In this document: in pieces, positions 1 through 6,603 of the stretch
How positions within the stretch are numbered: the stretch's first letter is position 1
How the letters are laid out: every line of letters begins with the position of its first letter
NCBI GenBank assembly: GCA_023229175.1
Contig: JALNZV010000039.1
Coordinates: 1-16,255 of the forward strand
Length of the DNA: 16,255 nt
Direction: 5' to 3'
Origin: Tissierellaceae bacterium
GTDB lineage: Bacteria > Bacillota > Clostridia > Tissierellales > Tissierellaceae
The notes under the pieces: model-generated
Databases searched by the model: none
What the model saw: only the letters and a program-made list of their open reading frames with translations
What the model was told of the DNA's origin: nothing
Translations under genes and position numbers: made by a program

Positions 1-150
1 TTTGTGTCTGGTAACTCAAATTATAACAGAAAATAGGGGGTCATTGTTTTTGTTTTATAAAAAACTATGTAACCCTTGATAATATAAGGTTTTAATAAAA
101 AATAGGGGTGTCAAACTTGACACTACCGAATCGTGGAAGGAGGGGAAGTA
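1..150. other. Non-coding leader upstream of the Mo hydroxylase subunit gene
   Basis: All three plus-strand frames hit stops here (for example TAG at 34-36, TAG at 103-105 and TGA at 118-120), so no clear 3' end of an upstream hydroxylase subunit gene is visible. The stretch contains a weak AACC(C)TT/AAGGTT hairpin at about 71-91, a perfect 7+7 inverted repeat at 108-123, and two copies of the motif AAATAGGGG at 31-39 and 100-108, each followed within a few bases by TCA. It may hold a promoter or operator for the downstream operon, but I see no convincing -35/-10 pair with correct spacing to the gene. Confidence 0.5.
108..123. promoter_or_regulatory. Perfect inverted repeat, candidate operator
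   Basis: GTGTCAA and TTGACAC form a perfect 7-bp inverted repeat with a 2-nt spacer, centred 35 bp before the ATG of the first gene. No T-tract follows, so it is not a terminator. Its position between the leader and the Shine-Dalgarno would suit a repressor or activator dimer. The protein that binds it cannot be inferred from this window. Confidence 0.35.
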
Positions 151-1143
151 ATGAAAAAGAAAGGAATAGGATTGGGGCTTTCATACTATGGCATAGGCTA
201 TGGCAATGGTTTTCCCGACATTTCCAGATCCGTGGTGAGACTCCTACCTGATGGTAAAATTGGCATATACTCTGGAGTAACTGAAGTAGGTCAAGGAGCC
301 AAGACTGCCATGATACAAATTGGGGCGGAAACTCTAAAGGTCAATATGGAGGATATCCTATTGGTAAATGAAGATACTTCCAGAATGCCCGACTCAGGTA
401 CAGCTGCTGCCACTAGGCAAACTTATAACACGGGAAATGCCATTAAAATAGGATGTGAGAACCTTAGGGAAAAGCTATTTGAAAAGGCAAAGGTAGAATT
501 AGGATTGAATTCCACAGCAGGATTGTCCTTGGGAAATGGAGAAGTATTTCTAAGTTTTTTTCCACAGAAAAGAATTTCTTTTAAAGAATTGTCAGAAATA
601 TATAAAGATGAAAATATAATAGAGGCGGAAGGAGAATTCGTAGGACAAACTACGGAAAGCGACCCAGAGACGGGTCAGGGAGCACCATATTGGCCTTATA
701 CATTTAATGCAGTAGCTGTTGAAGTAGAGGTAGATACAAATACGGGCATCGTAAGCCTATTGAGGGCTAGTTTTGCACAAGATGCAGGAAGGGCAGTAAA
801 TCCAAATTTATTAGAAGGTCAAATGGACGGCGGATTTGCCATGGGCTTGGGTTATGCCCTATTTGAGGACATTAAACTGGAAAATGGGGTTATAAAAAAC
901 AATAAGTTTTCCAAATACCTTATACCCACAGCCATGGATATGATAGACGTAGATAAGATAATCGTAGAGGACCCCGAAGGCACATCGCCTTATGGTGCCA
1001 AGGGCATAGGTGAACCAGTATTGATTCCCATAGCACCAGCCATATTAAATGCAATATACGACGCAGTTGGAGTTAGGATTACAGAATTACCTGCAACGCC
1101 CGAGAAATTGATGAAGGCACTCCGAGAAGACAAAGAAAAATAG
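151..1143 (+). CDS. Molybdenum hydroxylase, separate C-terminal molybdopterin-binding subunit (NdhM-like)
   Basis: This 330-residue protein corresponds to the second molybdopterin-binding domain (MoCoBD_2) of xanthine dehydrogenase/aldehyde oxidase large subunits. Visible hallmarks are EVGQG at 45-49, the RMPDSGTAAATRQT region at 79-91, GQMDGGFAMGLG at 223-234, and GIGEP at 285-289 carrying the expected catalytic Glu288. Full-length large subunits run to about 750 residues. A free-standing C-terminal half beginning with MKKxG matches the layout of the Eubacterium barkeri nicotinate dehydrogenase medium subunit. The start is ATG 151 after AAGGAGGGG; a GTG at 133 lies within or before that site and is less likely. 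The N-terminal Mo half, FAD subunit and 2Fe-2S subunit are absent, so the holoenzyme must use upstream or distant partners. The substrate is unproven: the neighbouring ftcD favours a purine, the split favours nicotinate-type relatives. Confidence 0.85.
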   Translation: MKKKGIGLGLSYYGIGYGNGFPDISRSVVRLLPDGKIGIYSGVTEVGQGAKTAMIQIGAETLKVNMEDILLVNEDTSRMPDSGTAAATRQTYNTGNAIKIGCENLREKLFEKAKVELGLNSTAGLSLGNGEVFLSFFPQKRISFKELSEIYKDENIIEAEGEFVGQTTESDPETGQGAPYWPYTFNAVAVEVEVDTNTGIVSLLRASFAQDAGRAVNPNLLEGQMDGGFAMGLGYALFEDIKLENGVIKNNKFSKYLIPTAMDMIDVDKIIVEDPEGTSPYGAKGIGEPVLIPIAPAILNAIYDAVGVRITELPATPEKLMKALREDKEK

Positions 1144-1164
1144 AAATAAAGGAGGATTATAGCC

Positions 1165-2661
1165 TTGACCCCTGAAAGTATAATTATTGGAATTGGAGTA
1201 GTTGTCATATTATTTTTAGGATGGAATTTAGTTTCCGCTAGAAAAAAACACAATGAAGCCAGGGAAATGATGGATTACATGGTCAGCATAGACAGCGTAG
1301 ATTTCCACATACCAGAAGGAGCGAGTATATCCAAAGATTTAAGGGAAGAGATTTACAACTTAAACAAGAGGATAATGGGGAAATTAAAAACCCAAGTAGA
1401 AATATCCACAGATGTGTTTTTCGTAAGCGAGAAATTAAATACCTTGGCAACTGAAAGCTTAGAAACGTCAGAGAACATAGCAGTCTCAGTAGAAACAGCC
1501 GATGAAAATATTACAAACCAAAGCAAAATGTTAAGGGATACAAAGGATTTGACAGGCAAAATACATCAATCCATGGATAAAATTGGAGAAGAAGTAATAG
1601 ATAAGATTCAGTTTATTTCAGGTTCCATAGTGGCTGCCCAAGGTGGCATAGAAGGCATCACAGATATAGAAACTATGATAAAAAACTCAAGGGATACCCT
1701 ACAGGATATATCTAACAAGACAGCAGAGCTAAGGGATTATTCCCATGAGGTTGTAAACCTGATGGACCTCATAAATAATATATCTAATCAAACGAAAATG
1801 CTATCTTTAAATGCATCCATAGAAGCTGCCAGAGCAGGAGAACAAGGAAAAGGCTTTGGAGTCGTAGCTGTAGAGGTGGGGAAATTAGCTTCAGAAACTG
1901 AAAACGTGTCAAAGAAAATTGAAGAAGTAATAGGAAATTTGACAAATGAGATAGTTTTCATATCGGAGACTATGGACAAAGAAATGGAAGATATGGGCAA
2001 CAACTATGGAATCATCGAAAGGACAAATAGAGAATTTGGATCCATAATTGACAGCCTGAACCTCGGTATGGAAAGTTTAGAGATTATAAAGGATTCAACA
2101 CAGGAAAACAGTTCTATGATACAGAGCATAATTGACAATATAGTTATGATATCTGAATTCTCAGAGGAGACAACGGCACAGATGGAGGAGACTACCAGCA
2201 GAGTCATGGACCAACACGCCATGGCAAAAAACCTATACGATTCCACAGAGGCTATAAGAAAACATGTGCACAATATGCAGCAATTTGTAGTGGGCAATGT
2301 AATGGAGGAAAAGATGTTAAAACAAACATATGAAGTAAGAGAATACTTTAAAAACCACAGCAATATAACCGATTCCATGATATATGAACTTTTAGAGACT
2401 GTGGGAGTAGATGCCATCTATATAACGGATTCGTCAGGAGTGGTGGAATATACAAACGAAAAAGCTGCCATAGGGCTTGACTTATATAAGGCTGATCCAG
2501 CTTTCAACGTGCTGAAAAACCGAAAGGAAGAATACGTGGTGACGCCCATAAAGCAAAGGGTAGAAGACGGAAAACTATTTAAATTTCTCACCATCGCCGA
2601 TGAAACAAATAAGCTGTACGAAGTAGGTCTGGGGTTAGATTCCCTATTTAAAAATATATAG
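1165..2661 (+). CDS. Methyl-accepting chemotaxis protein with C-terminal cytoplasmic sensor domain
   Basis: The 498-residue chemoreceptor has one N-terminal membrane segment (about 6-22) and no room for an extracellular ligand domain. Helical coiled-coil regions surround the conserved signalling hairpin tip at 203-245, including the LNASIEAARAGEQGKGFGVVA core that contacts CheA/CheW. After the MCP helices, residues about 385-498 form a separate globular domain with a PAS-like look (AIYITDSSGVVEYTN near 417-431), so sensing is probably cytoplasmic and C-terminal, the reverse of classical MCPs. The start is TTG 1165, nine bases after AAAGGAGG; no ATG fits. It lies 21 bp after the hydroxylase subunit gene and 3 bp before yqeC, within the Mo hydroxylase operon. 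That suggests it responds to the substrate, a product or the redox state of that pathway, which is inference. Confidence 0.85.
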   Translation: MTPESIIIGIGVVVILFLGWNLVSARKKHNEAREMMDYMVSIDSVDFHIPEGASISKDLREEIYNLNKRIMGKLKTQVEISTDVFFVSEKLNTLATESLETSENIAVSVETADENITNQSKMLRDTKDLTGKIHQSMDKIGEEVIDKIQFISGSIVAAQGGIEGITDIETMIKNSRDTLQDISNKTAELRDYSHEVVNLMDLINNISNQTKMLSLNASIEAARAGEQGKGFGVVAVEVGKLASETENVSKKIEEVIGNLTNEIVFISETMDKEMEDMGNNYGIIERTNREFGSIIDSLNLGMESLEIIKDSTQENSSMIQSIIDNIVMISEFSEETTAQMEETTSRVMDQHAMAKNLYDSTEAIRKHVHNMQQFVVGNVMEEKMLKQTYEVREYFKNHSNITDSMIYELLETVGVDAIYITDSSGVVEYTNEKAAIGLDLYKADPAFNVLKNRKEEYVVTPIKQRVEDGKLFKFLTIADETNKLYEVGLGLDSLFKNI

Positions 2662-2664
2662 TCC

Positions 2665-3396
2665 ATGGATGTCCATAAGGTACTTAACATAAACAAGGGG
2701 AAAAGAGATATTATATCAATCGTAGGTGCAGGGGGAAAAACCACAATAATGCAGGCCTTGGCAGAGGAATTTGCGGAGGAAGGCAAAAAGGTACTTGTGA
2801 GCACAACTACAAAGCTATTTGCCAATCAGCTGGAATTCTGCCATAGGACCTTTTATGGCTCAATACCTGAAGATTATGGACCTCCAAGGGGTTCAATAAC
2901 AGGTCTTGGGAAAGAAGTATTGGGAGACAAGGCCCTGGGAATGACCCTTGGAGAACTGGAGGATATATATCTCAGGGGAATTTTCCACTTCATATTAATA
3001 GAAGCAGATGGGGCAAAGATGAAGCCTATGAAAGCCCACGGACTGGGGGAACCTGTAGTAGGAGATTTCACTACGAAAACTTTAGGGATTATTGGCCTAG
3101 ACAGCGTAGGAAAACCCATTACAGATGAAAATATTCATAGAGCAGATGTATTTTCAAGATTATTTGGCAAAAGTATAGGTGAAAATTTAAAAGAGGAGAT
3201 CATAGTCAAATTTGTAGTAGATAAGAACGGCTTATTTAAAAACAGCCATGGAGAGAGGTTTCTATTTCTAAATAAGGCCAATACAAAAAGCCAAATAGAA
3301 AGCGGAAGAAAGATTATAAAATTACTTAAGGATTTAAACTTTGAAAATGCATATATAACCGACATAAAGGGCGGAAAAATTACATTGATGAAATAG
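2665..3396 (+). CDS. yqeC: Putative selenium-dependent hydroxylase accessory protein YqeC
   Basis: This 243-residue P-loop protein has a Walker-type GAGGKTT at 21-27, a TTT motif at 47-49 and EADGAKMKPMKAH at 113-125, the pattern of the YqeC family. That family co-occurs with YqeB and SelD in genomes that make selenium-dependent molybdenum hydroxylases; its exact step in loading selenium onto the Mo site is not established. The ATG follows the chemoreceptor stop by 3 bp and has no recognisable Shine-Dalgarno, so translation is probably coupled to the upstream gene. The next gene follows after 8 bp. Confidence 0.8.
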   Translation: MDVHKVLNINKGKRDIISIVGAGGKTTIMQALAEEFAEEGKKVLVSTTTKLFANQLEFCHRTFYGSIPEDYGPPRGSITGLGKEVLGDKALGMTLGELEDIYLRGIFHFILIEADGAKMKPMKAHGLGEPVVGDFTTKTLGIIGLDSVGKPITDENIHRADVFSRLFGKSIGENLKEEIIVKFVVDKNGLFKNSHGERFLFLNKANTKSQIESGRKIIKLLKDLNFENAYITDIKGGKITLMK

Positions 3397-3404
3397 GTGA
3401 GTCC

Positions 3405-3974
3405 ATGATTGCAGGTATTATCCAGGCCTCAGGATTTTCTAGGAGGATGAAAAGGGATAAATTATTGATGGAAATAGAAGGCATTCCCTTAGTGGAAAGG
3501 GTAATAAAGGCGGCAATTGAATCAAATCTAGATGAGTTAATACTAGTGTATAGAAATGAAGTTTTAAGAGAATTGGGTAAAAAATACGGATTAAAGACTG
3601 TATACAATGGAAAGGCTTATTTGGGCCAAAGTGAAAGCATAAAACTTGGGGTAAAAAATGTCCATGATGCAGATGCTTATATGTTTTTCGTTGGAGACCA
3701 ACCGTATTTGACTACGGAATTAATAAACTACCTAATAGAGGAATATAAAAAATCCAATCTACCGATTTTGGTACCCTACTATGATGGGAAGCAGGGTATG
3801 CCAATGATTATGTCCTCCATATATAAAGATAAGCTTTTGAAAGTGGTCGGGGACAAGGGAGGCAGAGATATAGTCAGGGAAAACCAAGATAAGGTAAAGA
3901 GAGTGAATATAGAAAGTGCCATAGAAGGCATAGATATAGATATGCCAAAGGATTTAGAAAAAATAATTACTTAA
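3405..3974 (+). CDS. mocA: MocA/YgfJ-like molybdenum cofactor nucleotidyltransferase
   Basis: This 189-residue protein has the nucleotidyltransferase fold of the MobA/MocA family. It shows an N-terminal nucleotide loop at 7-19 (QASGFSRRMKRDK), GQSESIKLG at 74-82, the metal-binding GDQP at 97-100 and GDKGGRD at 149-155. MocA transfers CMP from CTP to molybdopterin to give the cytosine dinucleotide form used by xanthine dehydrogenase-type enzymes; YgfJ is the paralogue linked to Se-Mo hydroxylases. The loop reads ASG where canonical MocA has AAG, and GMP at 131-133 replaces the common GHP, so CTP specificity is not certain. The start ATG 3405 follows a modest GGTGAG site. Its position between yqeC and yqeB matches the linkage of yqeB, yqeC and ygfJ known in E. 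coli. Confidence 0.78.
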   Translation: MIAGIIQASGFSRRMKRDKLLMEIEGIPLVERVIKAAIESNLDELILVYRNEVLRELGKKYGLKTVYNGKAYLGQSESIKLGVKNVHDADAYMFFVGDQPYLTTELINYLIEEYKKSNLPILVPYYDGKQGMPMIMSSIYKDKLLKVVGDKGGRDIVRENQDKVKRVNIESAIEGIDIDMPKDLEKIIT

Positions 3975-3997
3975 AATTCGTGCAAGAGGGTGAGGAA

Positions 3998-4795
3998 TTG
4001 GAAATAGTAATTATCCGCGGAGGTGGAGATTTGGCTACAGGAATTGGCCATAGGCTCAATAGAGCTGGATTTAAGGTAGTCGTGCTGGAGACAAGTGAGC
4101 CCTTGGCTATAAGGCGGAAAGTATCTTTTGCGGAGGCTGTATATAGCGGAGAAATTGTGGTAGAGGGAGTCAAGGCCTCATTGGCAAAAGACCTTAACCA
4201 AATTTATGAAATATTAAACAATGGAAATATGCCAGTATATGTGGACCCAAAAGGCGATATAATCCAAGAATTGAAACCTTTGGCCGTAGTTGACAGTATT
4301 ATGGCAAAGAAAAACTTAGGGACTACAAGGGATTTAGCTCCCATAACCATAGGTATCGGCCCTGGATTTTATGCTGGCAAAGACGTGGATTTAGTGGTGG
4401 AAACCAATAGGGGACATTATTTGGGCATGGTAATACACCGAGGAATGGCGGAAAAGGATACAGGAATACCTGGAAATACCATGGGATACAAAGAGGAGAG
4501 AATAGTAAGGGCAGTGGCAGATGGCATAGTGACTCATTTTTCCAAAATAGGAAGCAGAGTAAAAGTGGGCGAATTAATATGTACCACAGGTGAAGTGGAA
4601 GTCAGAGCCAATATATCAGGTATTTTAAGGGGGCTGATTAAAGACGGCATTTACGTAAAAGAAGGTCTAAAGATTGGAGATATTGATCCCCGCGGTATAG
4701 AAGAACACGCCTTTACGATTTCTGAAAAGGCCAGGGCAGTAGGCGGTGGTGTTTTGGAAGGCATAATGTATCTCAGAAAAGAGAGGAATATTTAA
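3998..4795 (+). CDS. yqeB: Selenium-dependent molybdenum hydroxylase system protein YqeB
   Basis: This protein of about 265 residues opens with a Rossmann-like IIRGGGDLATGIGHRL segment, continues with VVLETSEPLAIRR, and ends with a lipoyl/barrel-sandwich-like region (ADGIVTHF to DIDPRG). This is the layout of the YqeB (EF2563) family, a marker for enzymes carrying a labile selenium ligand on molybdenum. Its precise activity is unknown; it is thought to act in maturation with YqeC and XdhC. The start TTG 3998 is preferred because AGAGGG lies 7 bases upstream and the protein then begins MEIVIIRGGGD. A GTG at 3980 would add six residues but lacks a good site. Its TAA overlaps the next ATG by one base (TAATG), indicating coupled translation. 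Confidence 0.82.
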   Translation: MEIVIIRGGGDLATGIGHRLNRAGFKVVVLETSEPLAIRRKVSFAEAVYSGEIVVEGVKASLAKDLNQIYEILNNGNMPVYVDPKGDIIQELKPLAVVDSIMAKKNLGTTRDLAPITIGIGPGFYAGKDVDLVVETNRGHYLGMVIHRGMAEKDTGIPGNTMGYKEERIVRAVADGIVTHFSKIGSRVKVGELICTTGEVEVRANISGILRGLIKDGIYVKEGLKIGDIDPRGIEEHAFTISEKARAVGGGVLEGIMYLRKERNI

Positions 4796-5616
4796 TGGCA
4801 GATTTATTTATAATGAAAAAAGTTCTAGAGGAAATAGACAGAGGAAAAGAAGTAGCTATGGCCACCATAATAAGGTCCCAAGGCTCGACCCCAAGAGGTA
4901 ATGGCACATCAATGGCAGTAGTGGAGGATGGCTCTATCCACGGCACCATAGGGGGAGGAGCCCTGGAAAAATACGTAATAGAGCTGTGTCTAGAAGCTAT
5001 AAAAGAAGGCAGAAATGAAGTAGTAAATATACCTTTAAACGCCAAAGGAGTAGAAATGATTTGCGGCGGCGGTGTGGAAATATTCATCGACGTCTATAAA
5101 GTGAAGGCGAAACTTTTAATTGTAGGTGCAGGCCATGTGGGACACGCCATATATGAGATTGCCTCTACTCTAGATTTTGATATAATAGTATTTGAAGATA
5201 GAGATGAGTATTTAAACGGGGAAAGATTTCCAAAAGCTAAGAGATTAATCCTCGGAGATCCAAAAGAGGAACTACAAAACTACCCTATAGATGAGAACAC
5301 TTATGTAATACTGGCATCTAGGGCACATAAATACGATGAAGAAGCCTTGGAAGCTGTATGGAACTCAAAAGCAAAATATGTAGGCGTCATGGGGAGCAAG
5401 AAAAAGATAATTACCATGAGAAAGAATTTAATGGGAAGAGGAGTTCCCGTGGAGGGCTTAGATAAAGTATATGCCCCCATAGGATTAGAGATTTCCTCAG
5501 GAAGTCCAGAAGAAATAGCTGTAAGTATTATGGCAGAAGTGCTCCTAGTAAAAAACGACGGTAGCCTCAAACATATGAAAGATAGCATCAAAAACACTAG
5601 TCAACAACCAAAATAA
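4795..5616 (+). CDS. xdhC: XdhC/CoxI family molybdenum hydroxylase maturation factor
   Basis: This 273-residue protein has an N-terminal XdhC/CoxI domain with ATIIRSQGSTPR at 23-34, GGGALE at 53-58 and a conserved CGGG at 90-93, followed by a C-terminal NAD-binding-like Rossmann domain with GAGHVG at 111-116. XdhC proteins bind molybdenum cofactor and assist insertion of its sulfurated form (here perhaps the selenated form) into xanthine dehydrogenase-type apoenzymes in the cytoplasm. The start ATG 4795 overlaps the yqeB stop by one base, with a GAGAGG site about 9 bases upstream. A basic, polar tail of about 15 residues follows the fold. ftcD begins 14 bp downstream. Confidence 0.87.
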   Translation: MADLFIMKKVLEEIDRGKEVAMATIIRSQGSTPRGNGTSMAVVEDGSIHGTIGGGALEKYVIELCLEAIKEGRNEVVNIPLNAKGVEMICGGGVEIFIDVYKVKAKLLIVGAGHVGHAIYEIASTLDFDIIVFEDRDEYLNGERFPKAKRLILGDPKEELQNYPIDENTYVILASRAHKYDEEALEAVWNSKAKYVGVMGSKKKIITMRKNLMGRGVPVEGLDKVYAPIGLEISSGSPEEIAVSIMAEVLLVKNDGSLKHMKDSIKNTSQQPK

Positions 5617-5630
5617 AAGGAGGAAAATAA

Positions 5631-6557
5631 ATGGATAACAAAAAGTACATCTTAGCAGTACCGAATTTTAGCGACGGTAGGAGACAAGAGGTAATAGACG
5701 CCGTCACAGGAGTATTTGAAGGAAGAGAAGGAGTGACACTAGTAAGTGTAGAGCCAGAGCACGACTTCAATAGGACAGTAGTCACATTACTGGGAGAGCC
5801 AGAGCCTTTAAAAGAAGCCCTAATTGCCATGGCAGGTAAATCCTACGAACTAATAGATATGAGAGAACAAGAAGGCACTCACCCAAGAATAGGAGGTCAA
5901 GACACCATACCTCTATTCCCATTTAGAAATATAGACTTAGAAGAGACTAAGGAATTGGCAGAAGAAATAGGAAAGGAATTATTTGAAAAATATAAAGTTC
6001 CAGTATTCTTTGCAGGTGCCAATGGCAGAACAGAGGACAAAAAAAGCATATCCTTCATTAGAAAGGGACAATACGAAGGCTTAAAGGCATTATTGGACGA
6101 TGAAAACCATCCAGATAGAGAAGCGAGAAAACCTGACCTTTCAGTAGATGGGAAACTAGATCCAAAGTATGGTGCGACAATAGTGTCTGCCGACATGGAA
6201 GGCCTTACAGCTTACAATGTATTTTTGGCTACAGAAGACGTAAGCATAGCAAAGCAAATAGCCAGGGCAGTAAGGGGACCAAGCGGAGGATTTTCAACTA
6301 TCAGGGCAGTAGGTATCAAGTTTCCGGAAAGGGAAGGAGTAGTAGTATCCATGAATATGTTTGACTGTGCTCAAACCCCACTTTACAGGGCATTTGAACT
6401 AGTAAAACTTGAAGCACAAAAATACGGCATAGCCGTCACTGGCTCAGAGCTAGTAGGACCAGTAAAATTAGAATATCTACTGAACAACTTAGACCATTAC
6501 CTAGGATTGCAAGGCCTAAGGTTAGATCAAATACTAGAGACGCATTTAATGAAATAA
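5631..6557 (+). CDS. ftcD: Glutamate formimidoyltransferase (monofunctional)
   Basis: The 308-residue protein matches the two-part formiminotransferase fold. It shows PNFSDGR at 11-17, the HDFNRTV segment at 44-50, HPRIG at 84-88 containing the conserved active-site histidine (His84), and RGPSGGFS in the second half. The cyclodeaminase domain of the mammalian enzyme is absent, as in many bacteria. The enzyme moves a formimino group between tetrahydrofolate and glutamate (histidine breakdown) or, in purine-fermenting clostridia, from formiminoglycine. No hut genes are nearby, while Se-Mo hydroxylase maturation genes precede it by 14 bp, so a purine role is plausible but inferred. ATG 5631 follows AAAGGAGG with 7-base spacing. 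The gene ends at the operon terminator. Confidence 0.88.
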   Translation: MDNKKYILAVPNFSDGRRQEVIDAVTGVFEGREGVTLVSVEPEHDFNRTVVTLLGEPEPLKEALIAMAGKSYELIDMREQEGTHPRIGGQDTIPLFPFRNIDLEETKELAEEIGKELFEKYKVPVFFAGANGRTEDKKSISFIRKGQYEGLKALLDDENHPDREARKPDLSVDGKLDPKYGATIVSADMEGLTAYNVFLATEDVSIAKQIARAVRGPSGGFSTIRAVGIKFPEREGVVVSMNMFDCAQTPLYRAFELVKLEAQKYGIAVTGSELVGPVKLEYLLNNLDHYLGLQGLRLDQILETHLMK

Positions 6558-6566
6558 TAAAGAATA

Positions 6567-6603
6567 AAAAATAAAAGACCTGATTGTCAGGTCTTTTATT
6601 TTT
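6567..6603. terminator. Bidirectional intrinsic terminator between ftcD and the response regulator gene
   Basis: A 17-bp perfect stem (core AAAAGACCTGA / TCAGGTCTTTT) with a TTG loop is flanked by an A-tract on the left and a T-tract on the right, so it can stop transcription from both directions. It closes the hydroxylase operon about 10 bp after the ftcD stop. From the other side it contains the stop codon of the convergent response regulator (6596-6598). Confidence 0.92.

Noticed and set aside
71..100. AACCCTT...AAGGTT hairpin as a terminator of an upstream gene
   Set aside because: The stem is short and imperfect, with an interrupted TTTTAATAAAA tail; it is too weak to call.
118..150. 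In-frame TGA at 118-120 upstream of the Mo hydroxylase gene as a selenocysteine codon extending it
   Set aside because: A TAG lies in the same frame only 15 bases further upstream, and a strong ribosome-binding site serves ATG 151. The selenium in this enzyme class is a labile Mo ligand, not selenocysteine.
151..1143. The first gene as a truncated pseudogene of xanthine dehydrogenase
   Set aside because: It starts exactly at a domain boundary with a good Shine-Dalgarno, retains the catalytic Glu and matches a known separate-subunit length, so a genuine split subunit is more likely.
2004..2417. Minus-strand open frame of 137 codons inside the chemoreceptor gene
   Set aside because: It is rich in Ser/Ile/Leu/Phe as expected for the antisense of a Lys/Glu-rich helical protein, shows no domain motif, and overlaps a convincing gene completely.
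2418..2825. Minus-strand open frame spanning the chemoreceptor-yqeC junction
   Set aside because: It crosses the ends of two well-supported genes and its composition is that of an antisense shadow.
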